11,405 nt of DNA from an uncultured Lachnospiraceae bacterium (GTDB lineage: Bacteria > Bacillota > Clostridia > Lachnospirales > Lachnospiraceae): the NCBI GenBank assembly GCA_947177925.1, contig CAMWWJ010000075.1, forward strand, positions 1-11,405, in the 5' to 3' direction. Positions within the stretch are counted from its first letter, which is position 1, and each line of letters begins with the position of its first letter. This document shows, in pieces, positions 1-6,218 of this stretch. The position numbers and the translations under genes are program-made. Under the pieces are notes generated by a model, which did no database searches, had not been told where the DNA came from, and saw only the letters and a list, made by a program, of their open reading frames with translations.

Positions 1-1
1 A

Positions 2-1654
2 TATTATTATGTGGATAAAACATTGTTTATTAAAGAGCTGTTGGATAAAAAGGGTGTTGTGAATCTTTTTATGAGGCCAAGACGATTTGGAAAGACCCTT
101 TCTCTTAGCATGGTAAAATATTATTTTGAAAAGGCATATGATTTTCAGGGGAATGCGATAGATAATTCTTATTTGTTTGAAAAGCTGAAAATTAGTCAGG
201 CAGGCAGTGCATATCAGCATGAATCAGGACAGTATCCGGTTATTTTTCTTACTTTAAAATCTGCGAAACAGCAGGACTTTAAAATGGCATATGTTATGAT
301 TGCAAGAGAACTGGCAGAAGAATTTAAAAGACATAGCCATATATTAAAGAGTACAAGGCTGTTAGAGGCAGAGAAAAAGAGATATAGGGATATTTGTGCC
401 GAAACAGCAGAGCCGGCACAGATATATGACGCTGTCCGTTTCTTAAGCGAATGTCTGTATAAGGTATATGAGAAAAAGGTAATTATTCTGATTGATGAAT
501 ATGATGTTCCGTTAGAAAGCGCATATTTGTCAGGATTTTATGATGATATGGCAGGTTTTATCCGGACATTATTTGAATCAGCCTTGAAAACAAATCCATA
601 TCTGGAGTTTTCGGTAATAACAGGATGTCTTAGGATTAGTAAAGAAAGCATTTTCACGGGACTTAATAATTTGAATGTGATATCAATTTTAAGTGATTTG
701 TATTCTGAGTATTTTGGATTTAGTAAACAGGAAGTAGAAGAAGCATTACGATTTTATGACAGGGAAGATAAAATAGAAATTGTAAGAAAATGGTATGATG
801 GTTATTGGTTTGGAAAATCGGAAGTTTATAATCCATGGAGCGTAATGAAATATATTCAGGATATTGTGGAGAATGAACATTTCTTTCCAAGGCCATACTG
901 GGCAAATACCAGTTCCAATGATATTGTCAGAACTCTGGTGGAAAAGGCGGATATTTCAGCAAAGAGAGAGCTGGAAAGACTGATTGAGGGAGGAAGCGTT
1001 GAAAAAACCATTCATGAGGAGATAACCTATGATGAAATAGAAAAAAGTGATGATAATCTATGGAATTTTTTGTTTTTTACCGGATATCTCAAAAAGAGTG
1101 AAGATGTATCGGAAGGCAGAAATATAAGGCTGAAGCTGGCAATACCTGATGAAGAAGTGAAATATATTTATGAAAATATTATTATGGACTGGTTTCGAAA
1201 GGAAATTAAGAAGGAAGACTTGTCACATTTGTATAAGGCCTTTGAGCAGGAAGATTGTAAAACGGCAGAAGAGGTGATTGGAAGCCAGCTTTTGAAGACC
1301 ATTAGTTTTTATGATTATGCAGAGAATTTTTATCATGGATTTATGCTTGGAATGCTAAGCCAGGCATCCGATTATATTGTAAAGTCCAACAGAGAAGCAG
1401 GAAATGGCCGTACAGATATTACAATGTGCACTCCAAGCAGAAAGGGAATGGCTATCATTTTGGAGATTAAGATTGCAGAATCTTTTAAAGGATTAGAAGA
1501 GGTATGCAGTGCAGGTCTTAAGCAGATTGAAGAGAGAGGATATGCGGAAGAATTTTATCGTGATGGGTATGAGAATGTGAAAAAATATGCAATTGGATTT
1601 TATAAGAAGGATTGCGAAGTGAAGAAAATGGATGTGGATAACGGGGAATCGTAG
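2..1654 (+). CDS. AAA-ATPase-like protein with C-terminal PD-(D/E)XK nuclease domain (5' partial)
   Basis: Member of the AAA-ATPase_like plus PDDEXK_9 family, common in gut Firmicutes and Bacteroidetes; the cellular role is not established, and defence or mobile-element association is usually suspected. The frame is open from the window edge and reads Tyr-Tyr-Tyr-Val-Asp-Lys-Thr, the conserved YVDKT motif near the N-terminus of this family. The GTG at 11 is therefore an internal Val codon, and roughly 20-25 codons lie outside the window. Numbering from that GTG, the Walker A-like RPRRFGKT is at 22-29 and the Walker B-like VIILIDEYD at 157-165. The C-terminal nuclease signature is Asp469 followed by Glu485-Ile-Lys487, then the QIEERGYAEEF helix typical of the family. 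The nuclease core looks complete. The gene is A+T-rich and shows no partner gene in the same operon. The family call is confident; the function is not. Confidence 0.88.
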   Translation, partial: YYYVDKTLFIKELLDKKGVVNLFMRPRRFGKTLSLSMVKYYFEKAYDFQGNAIDNSYLFEKLKISQAGSAYQHESGQYPVIFLTLKSAKQQDFKMAYVMIARELAEEFKRHSHILKSTRLLEAEKKRYRDICAETAEPAQIYDAVRFLSECLYKVYEKKVIILIDEYDVPLESAYLSGFYDDMAGFIRTLFESALKTNPYLEFSVITGCLRISKESIFTGLNNLNVISILSDLYSEYFGFSKQEVEEALRFYDREDKIEIVRKWYDGYWFGKSEVYNPWSVMKYIQDIVENEHFFPRPYWANTSSNDIVRTLVEKADISAKRELERLIEGGSVEKTIHEEITYDEIEKSDDNLWNFLFFTGYLKKSEDVSEGRNIRLKLAIPDEEVKYIYENIIMDWFRKEIKKEDLSHLYKAFEQEDCKTAEEVIGSQLLKTISFYDYAENFYHGFMLGMLSQASDYIVKSNREAGNGRTDITMCTPSRKGMAIILEIKIAESFKGLEEVCSAGLKQIEERGYAEEFYRDGYENVKKYAIGFYKKDCEVKKMDVDNGES

Positions 1655-1843
1655 AAAAGAAAGCAAGTATGACAAACATAATTCATACAACTATTTACAG
1701 GAGGCTTAAAAGCAGCGAGCAGGAATTGCAGGAAAAGTAGTGAGGTTTTTGAAGGATTGTGGAAGAGCAAAAGAAGCTTGTGAGATGAACTTTTAGGTAG
1801 CCACAGGAAAAGTGAAGACCTCCTGCAAAAGGAGGAAATTAGT
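1655..1843 (+). promoter_or_regulatory. Leader region with RBS-sequestering hairpin upstream of the zinc-finger gene
   Basis: No convincing gene lies in this 189-nt gap. At 1819-1824 CCTCCT is followed by a 5-nt loop and AGGAGG at 1830-1835, which is the ribosome binding site of the gene starting at 1844. The 6-bp stem would fully hide the Shine-Dalgarno sequence in the mRNA. A second AGGAGG at 1699-1704 has no start codon behind it and could compete for the same CCTCCT. I saw no clear promoter or rho-independent terminator in the gap. The hairpin is directly visible; a regulatory role is inference. Confidence 0.5.
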
Positions 1844-2569
1844 ATGAGTCAACTAACAAAAGGAAAATGTAAGTATTGCGGGAAAGAGTATACGATGAGT
1901 TACATGAACAGGCATTTGTCAGCCTGTAAGGAGTGGCTAAAGCAGCTTGATGCCGAGAAAGGGAGCAGACGATGTGGATATTTCCAGCTGGCTGTTTATT
2001 CAAAGTACAATCGGGATTACTGGCTGTTTATTGAAATACAGGAGACGGCGACTTTGAAAGACATAGATTCTTTCCTAAGAGACATATGGCTGGAATGTTG
2101 TGGTCATTTGAGTGCGTTTAACATAAATGGCATTAGCTATGATGCAGTTCCAGTTGAGGATGTTTTTTGGGGAGGATCTTCCAAAAGCATGAATTATAAG
2201 TTGGAGTCTTTGTTAAAAAAAGGCATGGTCATTGGTTATGAATACGATTTTGGATCGACTACCGAGCTTATGATTACGGTAGTAAATTATAGAATAGGGC
2301 ACTGGAAAAAAGAAAAACTGACAATTTTGTCGAGAAATAATCCTCCGGCGCTCATATGTGATGAGTGTGGTGAAAAACCTGCGGTAGCTATTTGTACACA
2401 GTGTGTCTGGGACAGAGCTGGTTTGTTGTGTGAGGAGTGCAGTAAAACCCATGCCTGCGGGGAAGACATGCTGTTGGCAGTCTGTAATTCACCCCGGATG
2501 GGGGTCTGTGGTTATTCAGGAAGTGATATTTATCCGGATCAGTTTGTGTCGGATACTGATAACCGATAA
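1844..2569 (+). CDS. Zinc-finger protein with pRiA4b ORF-3/IS1096 TnpR-like domain
   Basis: A 241-residue protein in three parts. Residues 9-28 hold a small zinc finger (Cys9, Cys12, His24, Cys28). The middle, about 45-160, matches the plasmid pRiA4b ORF-3-like fold (IS1096 passenger 'TnpR-like' family), recognisable from the WLFIEIQETATLKDIDSFLRD stretch and the later YEYDFGSTTEL motif. Residues 172-222 are a cysteine-rich module (CDEC, CTQC, CEEC, then His203 and Cys205) resembling a treble-clef or B-box-like zinc site. The family is widespread in Firmicutes, is often annotated as element-associated, and has no proven biochemical function. The ATG at 1844 sits 8 nt after a perfect AGGAGG that is itself paired in a hairpin (1819-1835). 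It stands alone, with no obvious terminator behind it. The domain call is good; DNA or RNA binding is plausible from the zinc sites but unproven. Confidence 0.82.
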   Translation: MSQLTKGKCKYCGKEYTMSYMNRHLSACKEWLKQLDAEKGSRRCGYFQLAVYSKYNRDYWLFIEIQETATLKDIDSFLRDIWLECCGHLSAFNINGISYDAVPVEDVFWGGSSKSMNYKLESLLKKGMVIGYEYDFGSTTELMITVVNYRIGHWKKEKLTILSRNNPPALICDECGEKPAVAICTQCVWDRAGLLCEECSKTHACGEDMLLAVCNSPRMGVCGYSGSDIYPDQFVSDTDNR

Positions 2570-2669
2570 GCCGATACACGGCCAGCATCCTTTGAAAGTT
2601 GACTTCTAAAGGAAAATACGAAGCAAATTTTCTAAAATTGGATTGTGCTATATTAGGTAAAAGAATTAA

Positions 2670-2876
2670 TATCTACATAATGTTTTGCAGGAGGTATATG
2701 TGGTATTTACAAATGAAAAATGTAATAATACTTGGAATATTGTTGTCTATGGTAATTACCATAGACATTCTATATCCACATTACAGGACATGGAGATAAA
2801 TGGTGACATTGTTTTGCTTATGGATGATGTAACAACAACCGGAAATTCATTGTATGCGTGTAAGGAAATATTGTGA
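2670..2876 (+). pseudogene. Phosphoribosyltransferase remnant (PRPP-binding loop fragment)
   Basis: The frame is open from just after a stop codon at 2667-2669 to a TGA at 2874-2876, about 68 codons. The last third reads DIVLLMDDVTTTGNSLYACK, which is the classic PRPP-binding loop of type I phosphoribosyltransferases (DDVTTTG), as in ComF-like proteins and the PRTases found beside RecQ-type helicases. A real PRTase of this kind continues for tens of residues past this helix and has a longer N-terminal hood. Here it stops directly after the helix and the next bases read as unrelated A+T-rich sequence. The only start-like codons are weak (TTG at 2685). I read it as a decayed fragment left by rearrangement; a short expressed peptide cannot be excluded. 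It contains the 24-bp palindrome at 2744-2767. Confidence 0.5.
2744..2767. repeat. Perfect 24-bp palindrome
   Basis: The half-site TGTCTATGGTAA (2744-2755) is followed immediately by its exact reverse complement (2756-2767), with no spacer and no mismatch. The flanking bases no longer pair. It falls inside the phosphoribosyltransferase remnant, in its Val-Tyr-Gly-Asn-Tyr-His-Arg-His codons. It could be a dimeric protein binding site, a target or footprint of an element that inserts in palindromes, or a coincidence in coding sequence. Confidence 0.6.
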
Positions 2877-3124
2877 GAATTTTCCAATTCGCTCTTGCGT
2901 CTCTTTCTTATTTATGTTAAGCTCATTTTATTCAATCTATTTCCAGACCATATCGGTCATTATCTCAACTTTTTATCTTTAAGACGGAGGAATACTTATG
3001 ATTGTACTTTAGCGGCAGATTTATTACATTTCAGAATATCATTTCTTATTTCAATCAACATCTGGGCAGATAACAGGATAACTCAAAAATGTCAGTATCT
3101 TTTTTCAATAACGTGCATTTCAAC
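2877..3124. other. Gene-free A+T-rich stretch
   Basis: About 250 bases between the phosphoribosyltransferase remnant and the promoter at 3125. An open frame runs through 2895-3161 on the + strand, but it has no ribosome binding site, is rich in Phe, Ile and Leu as expected for T-rich noncoding DNA, and matches nothing I recognise. A good Shine-Dalgarno (ACGGAGGA near 2983) precedes an ATG that opens only four codons. The minus strand shows no recognisable protein either. Probably eroded sequence. Confidence 0.4.
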
Positions 3125-3153
3125 TTGCAAATTTCCCATGTATTTCATATACT
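3125..3153 (+). promoter_or_regulatory. Sigma-A-type promoter for the broken nuclease gene
   Basis: TTGCAA at 3125-3130, a 17-nt spacer, and TATACT at 3148-3153. Predicted transcription starts near 3160, giving a leader of about 77 nt before the ATG at 3237, which has its own AAGGAGGAG ribosome binding site near 3220-3228. Confidence 0.55.
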
Positions 3154-3236
3154 ATGATTAGAAATATTTATCGGTTATCTCTTATTCTGCTCTGGCAAAT
3201 CAATACATTTCAGACAGAGAAGGAGGAGTGCTAAAG

Positions 3237-3913
3237 ATGAATAGTCAGACCTATGCCGAAAAGGCAAGGCTTTTGAATCCTATTGATGATGATTTTTTAA
3301 AGAAGATGGCAGAGTCATCAATGTGGAAGTGCAGAAAGAAGACAATGTTGACCATCAGAAAAGAGTCCGCTATCATGCTTCCTGCATCACGGCAAACATG
3401 ACGGACACAGGCTCTGAATTTAAGGATATTCTGGATTTATGTATTATTTACATATCGAAATCAGACTTTTTGGGAGAGGGGAAAACCGTTTACCATATAG
3501 ACAGGATTATTCGGGAGACTGGTACTATCGTGGAAAATGGCTTTCGGGAAATCTATGTAAATGCCGCTAATAAGGATGGTTCAGATATTTCAAAGCTTAT
3601 GACTATTTTTACGGAAAGCAATGCGTATGATGATGTATTGTTTCCAGTTACATCGAAAAGAAAGCGCTATTTTAAAGAAGATAGGAAGGGAGTGGCAGAA
3701 ATGTGTGCGATTATGGATGAAATTAGGGAAGAAGGAAGATTAGAAGGAAGATTAGAAGGAAAATTGGAATTATTAGAAGAGTTAGGAAGAATCCCGGAAG
3801 AGGCGAGACAAAAGATCCTGTCGGAGATAAATCTGGAAAAATTAAAGAAATGGCACAAAACAGAAGAAAAAGCAGAATCCATTGAGCGGTTTTTAAACAA
3901 TATGCAACTATAA
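3237..3913 (+). pseudogene. PD-(D/E)XK nuclease family transposase, broken by an internal deletion and frameshift
   Basis: The N-terminal piece starts at ATG 3237 behind a strong AAGGAGG and reads MNSQTYAEKARLLNPIDDDF, then KKMAE, the standard opening of this Rpn-like 'putative transposase' family (PDDEXK_2/TIGR01784 type). That frame then runs into nonsense and stops at 3399-3401. The family resumes in another frame from about 3302-3311 as EDGRVINVEVQK (Glu-Val-Gln-Lys half of the catalytic motif) and continues to 3913 through the usual core and an EGRLEGRLEGKLE tail. The segment normally between, roughly 55 residues that include the first catalytic Asp, is missing and the join is out of frame. 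Full-length nuclease therefore cannot be made. A 70-residue C-terminal reading frame from ATG 3701, with GGAAGGGAG 8 nt before it, is still intact. Its A+T-rich setting resembles the neighbouring accessory genes. Confidence 0.85.
3734..3769 (+). repeat. Three tandem 12-bp coding repeats
   Basis: GGAAGATTAGAA occurs twice exactly (3734-3745, 3746-3757) and a third time with two changes (3758-3769). Each unit encodes Gly-Arg/Lys-Leu-Glu. This is the charged helical tail typical of the nuclease family. Confidence 0.85.
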
Positions 3914-3938
3914 GAATAATCTACTTGCAATATTTTGA

Positions 3939-3967
3939 TTGATTCAGCAGAGATTTCGGGGTACAAT
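3939..3967 (+). promoter_or_regulatory. Sigma-A-type promoter for the intact nuclease gene
   Basis: TTGATT at 3939-3944, a 17-nt spacer, and TACAAT at 3962-3967. Transcription would begin near 3974, leaving a leader of about 66 nt before the GTG at 4040. Confidence 0.55.
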
Positions 3968-4039
3968 GGCATTGATGTCATATACTTTTGGGAAATGACT
4001 TTTGTATTCTGGTCAAATACACAAAAGGAGGTATGACAA

Positions 4040-5026
4040 GTGGATATACTATCCATAGATACAGAAATAAAAAATGTGTTAAGCGCAGCAGGTGCAGAAG
4101 CCCAATATGACGAAAAGGCAAAATGCCTGCTTAGTAACAAAATCATACTGGCACATATCTTGGTAAAGACTGTTGATGAGTTCCATGGGATGAATCCAAA
4201 GGATGTTGTGCCTTATATTGAGGGAGATCCTTTCGTCAGTGCAGTCCCAGTAGAGAAGGGACTGACAAATGCAACGAAAGAGATAAACGGACAGCGGATT
4301 GTTGGGATGAATACGGAAAATACGGAGATAGGCGAAGGGCTTGTGAGATTTGACATTATCTTTTATGTGCGCATGAAAGATGGTATTTCACAGGTTATCG
4401 TCAATTTGGAGGCACAAAAAGACGAGCCGACAGCTTATCATATCTTAAACAGGGCAGTTTTCTATGTAAGCCGTCTTATTTCCTCCCAGAAAGAAAGAGA
4501 TTTTGTCAAGACAAACTATAATGATATAAAACGTGTATTCTCTATATGGATTTGTATGAACATGGACGAGAACAGCATGGCTTATGTGCATTTAGCGAAA
4601 GATGACCTTCTAGGTTCGTATCAGTGGAAAGGCAGACTTGATTTGCTGAATATTGTCATGATAGGTATAGCAAACGAACTTCCGGAGCATGATGATAAGT
4701 ATGAACTGCATCGTTTGCTGAGCACGCTACTGTCAATAGAATTATCAGTTGATGAAAAATTAGGGATTATAGAAACAGAGTACAGTATTCAGGTAGACGA
4801 TAGAATAAGAGAGGATGTGAGTGCCATGTGCAATCTGAGTCAGGGAATCTTAGAAAAAGGAGAAGCCAGAGGAGAAGCTAGAGGAGAAGCCAGAGGAGAA
4901 GCTAGAATTATTATCAATATGCATAGGAATGGTTTTACAATGGAGCAGATAGTTCTCGCTACAAATAAAAAGGTAGAAGAAATTGAAGCTATTATTGAAG
5001 AAAATGAGTCAGTTTGGTGTAATTAA
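4040..5026 (+). CDS. PD-(D/E)XK nuclease family transposase-like protein (Rpn-like), intact
   Basis: A 328-residue protein starting at GTG 4040, chosen because AAAGGAGG ends 7 nt before it and the nearby ATG at 4033 is out of frame. The nuclease core is visible: Asp105 in VRFDIIFYV, then Glu124-Ala-Gln126-Lys127 in VIVNLEAQKD, the D...ExQK version of the PD-(D/E)XK site. Residues about 135-250 are the helical region of the Rpn/'putative transposase' family. From about residue 271 there are four GEAR repeats followed by a short helical end that looks like a small helix-turn-helix (NGFTMEQIVLATNKKVEEIE). Family members have been linked to recombination-promoting DNA cleavage and to phage defence; this one is untested. 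It has its own promoter and follows a degraded relative, so it is probably a single-gene unit. An in-frame Met at 4826 could start a 66-residue C-terminal product. Confidence 0.85.
   Translation: MDILSIDTEIKNVLSAAGAEAQYDEKAKCLLSNKIILAHILVKTVDEFHGMNPKDVVPYIEGDPFVSAVPVEKGLTNATKEINGQRIVGMNTENTEIGEGLVRFDIIFYVRMKDGISQVIVNLEAQKDEPTAYHILNRAVFYVSRLISSQKERDFVKTNYNDIKRVFSIWICMNMDENSMAYVHLAKDDLLGSYQWKGRLDLLNIVMIGIANELPEHDDKYELHRLLSTLLSIELSVDEKLGIIETEYSIQVDDRIREDVSAMCNLSQGILEKGEARGEARGEARGEARIIINMHRNGFTMEQIVLATNKKVEEIEAIIEENESVWCN
4859..4906 (+). repeat. Four tandem 12-bp coding repeats (two exact 24-bp units)
   Basis: GGAGAAGCCAGA and GGAGAAGCTAGA alternate twice, so the array is two exact copies of a 24-bp unit. 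Each 12-mer encodes Gly-Glu-Ala-Arg, an alternating-charge linker or helix. The perfect identity at silent positions points to recent slippage or unequal exchange. Confidence 0.9.
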
Positions 5027-5076
5027 ATGAAACAATAATGCCAGCAGGCAAAAAGGAAATGGCAAGTCCATCTGGA

Positions 5077-5120
5077 CAAAAAATGAACCCCGGTTGTATC
5101 GTGAATACTTCCAGGGGTTC
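5077..5120 (-). terminator. Rho-independent terminator of the flippase-glycosyltransferase operon
   Basis: Read on the minus strand, GAACCCC (5120-5114) pairs with GGGGTTC (5091-5085). The stem extends inward through a GG/CC pair and a GTAT/ATAC pair with one bulge and one small internal loop. It is followed by ATTTTTTG at 5084-5077. It begins 8 nt after the TAG of the glycosyltransferase. On the + strand the T-run is poor (TTAGTATCT), so it may only weakly stop transcripts from the nuclease gene. Confidence 0.75.
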
Positions 5121-5127
5121 TTAGTAT

Positions 5128-6216
5128 CTAATCGCAGGAAAACTCCTCAATCAACTCAAACAGCTCATCCCGGCTCCTGGGAATATAAATCCCCTCACAA
5201 GTCTCCTGAAGCTTCCCAAAATACTCCTCATAATCACATTTTTCATTAAAAGAATCCCCAGCCAAAGGATACAAAAAGATAATCTTACTTTTGCTGTGAA
5301 ACAGTAATTTCCCTGAAACACATGCGGTAGAATAATAAGAAATCAACACCTTGTCTTCCAAAACCCTATTAGCCATTGCTAACTCGAAAGGACAGGAATC
5401 CTCATAAACAGAAATCGTGCCATCAAATTTATCATAAGCACCTCTCGGATGTGGCTTTACGATAAAATTGCTGCTTCCTGCCTTCTGGCAGATTTCATAA
5501 ATAAGGCTCTGATAAGTCTTGGGATTTCCCATGCCGTTGGCAGTTCCCTGTCCCAAAAACAGAAACCTTTCAGGAAAATCTTTACTTTCAAAGGCAAAAA
5601 TATTCTTAGCCATTTCAATGACCCTGTCAATGATTTCCGGGGTTTTTTCAATCCGAATCTTGTCAAAGGAAATATCAGCTTCTGCCAGATATGGTTCGAA
5701 CATATAAAGCTCATGCTCCATTTTACGTATATCATAGCCCAAAAGCTTTTGATACAGCTTCTGGCCCATTTCCGTATTGATAAAGGAAACAGGAGCCTTG
5801 GTATAGCTGGCAAAGCCATCTTCAAAACGGTGGAACCGCACGTTTCTGTTTTTGCGGATTAAAGTCTTTCCGATTTCTTTTACAATTTCATCCGGCACAT
5901 GGGGAGAAGCATAATAGACATCCTCGTAATTGTCCAGCTTTCCGGTCATGATCTTTTTTGTGGTAGGATTATAAAGAAAGCTTTCCAAAAAGGTAACAGC
6001 AGCAGATTTATAAGGATTTTTGATTTTTCTGCCGTCAGCAAAAAGCACCTTATGAAAATAAGGATTTAAGCGGCCGCTTTTATAAACTTCTTCTAAATAA
6101 GGTGTCTTATCTGTTACGATTAAATCAATCTGGCTGTCCTTTAAATAGATTTCTTTTATAAATAAAAATACCAGAAGATGATAGGTGGTGCTAACAATGC
6201 CCAGTGTTCTTTTCAT
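5128..6216 (-). CDS. Sialyltransferase-like glycosyltransferase (GT52/GT38-type)
   Basis: A 362-residue cytoplasmic-type protein with no signal peptide. It carries the two signatures shared by bacterial sialyltransferase families GT38, GT52 and GT80: an acidic-Asp-Gly motif, here Glu132-Asp133-Gly134 in RFEDGFASY, and a His-Pro motif, here His256-Pro257 in VKPHPRGAYD. A Ser/Thr-rich SYYSTACVS at about 293-301 fits the later donor-binding segment. The N-terminus (KRTLGIVSTTYHLLV) resembles the opening of GT52 proteins. In these families the first motif supplies the catalytic base and the His-Pro site helps bind CMP-sugar. No CMP-sialic acid synthesis gene is in the window, so the donor is uncertain. 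The ATG lies 2 nt after the flippase stop and uses a GAGG inside the flippase's last codons, so the two are probably translationally coupled. It is last in the operon before the terminator at 5077-5120. Confidence 0.75.
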   Translation of the reverse strand: MKRTLGIVSTTYHLLVFLFIKEIYLKDSQIDLIVTDKTPYLEEVYKSGRLNPYFHKVLFADGRKIKNPYKSAAVTFLESFLYNPTTKKIMTGKLDNYEDVYYASPHVPDEIVKEIGKTLIRKNRNVRFHRFEDGFASYTKAPVSFINTEMGQKLYQKLLGYDIRKMEHELYMFEPYLAEADISFDKIRIEKTPEIIDRVIEMAKNIFAFESKDFPERFLFLGQGTANGMGNPKTYQSLIYEICQKAGSSNFIVKPHPRGAYDKFDGTISVYEDSCPFELAMANRVLEDKVLISYYSTACVSGKLLFHSKSKIIFLYPLAGDSFNEKCDYEEYFGKLQETCEGIYIPRSRDELFELIEEFSCD

Positions 6217-6218
6217 AA

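Noticed and set aside
1740..1796. 18-residue open frame from GTG 1740
   Set aside because: Too short to judge, no recognised motif, and only a weak purine-rich site in front.
2599..2799. 66-codon open frame with a hydrophobic segment
   Set aside because: It overlaps the phosphoribosyltransferase remnant in another frame, and only the latter shows a known motif.
2895..3161. 88-codon open frame on the plus strand
   Set aside because: No ribosome binding site, a composition expected of T-rich noncoding DNA, and it overlaps a good promoter at 3125-3153.
3734..3769. Short tandem array as a possible CRISPR
   Set aside because: Units are contiguous 12-mers in coding frame with no spacers.
3667..4146. 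159-codon minus-strand frame opposite the nuclease genes
   Set aside because: Serine-rich shadow of the repeat-bearing tail and the next gene's start; it crosses a good plus-strand promoter and has no motif.
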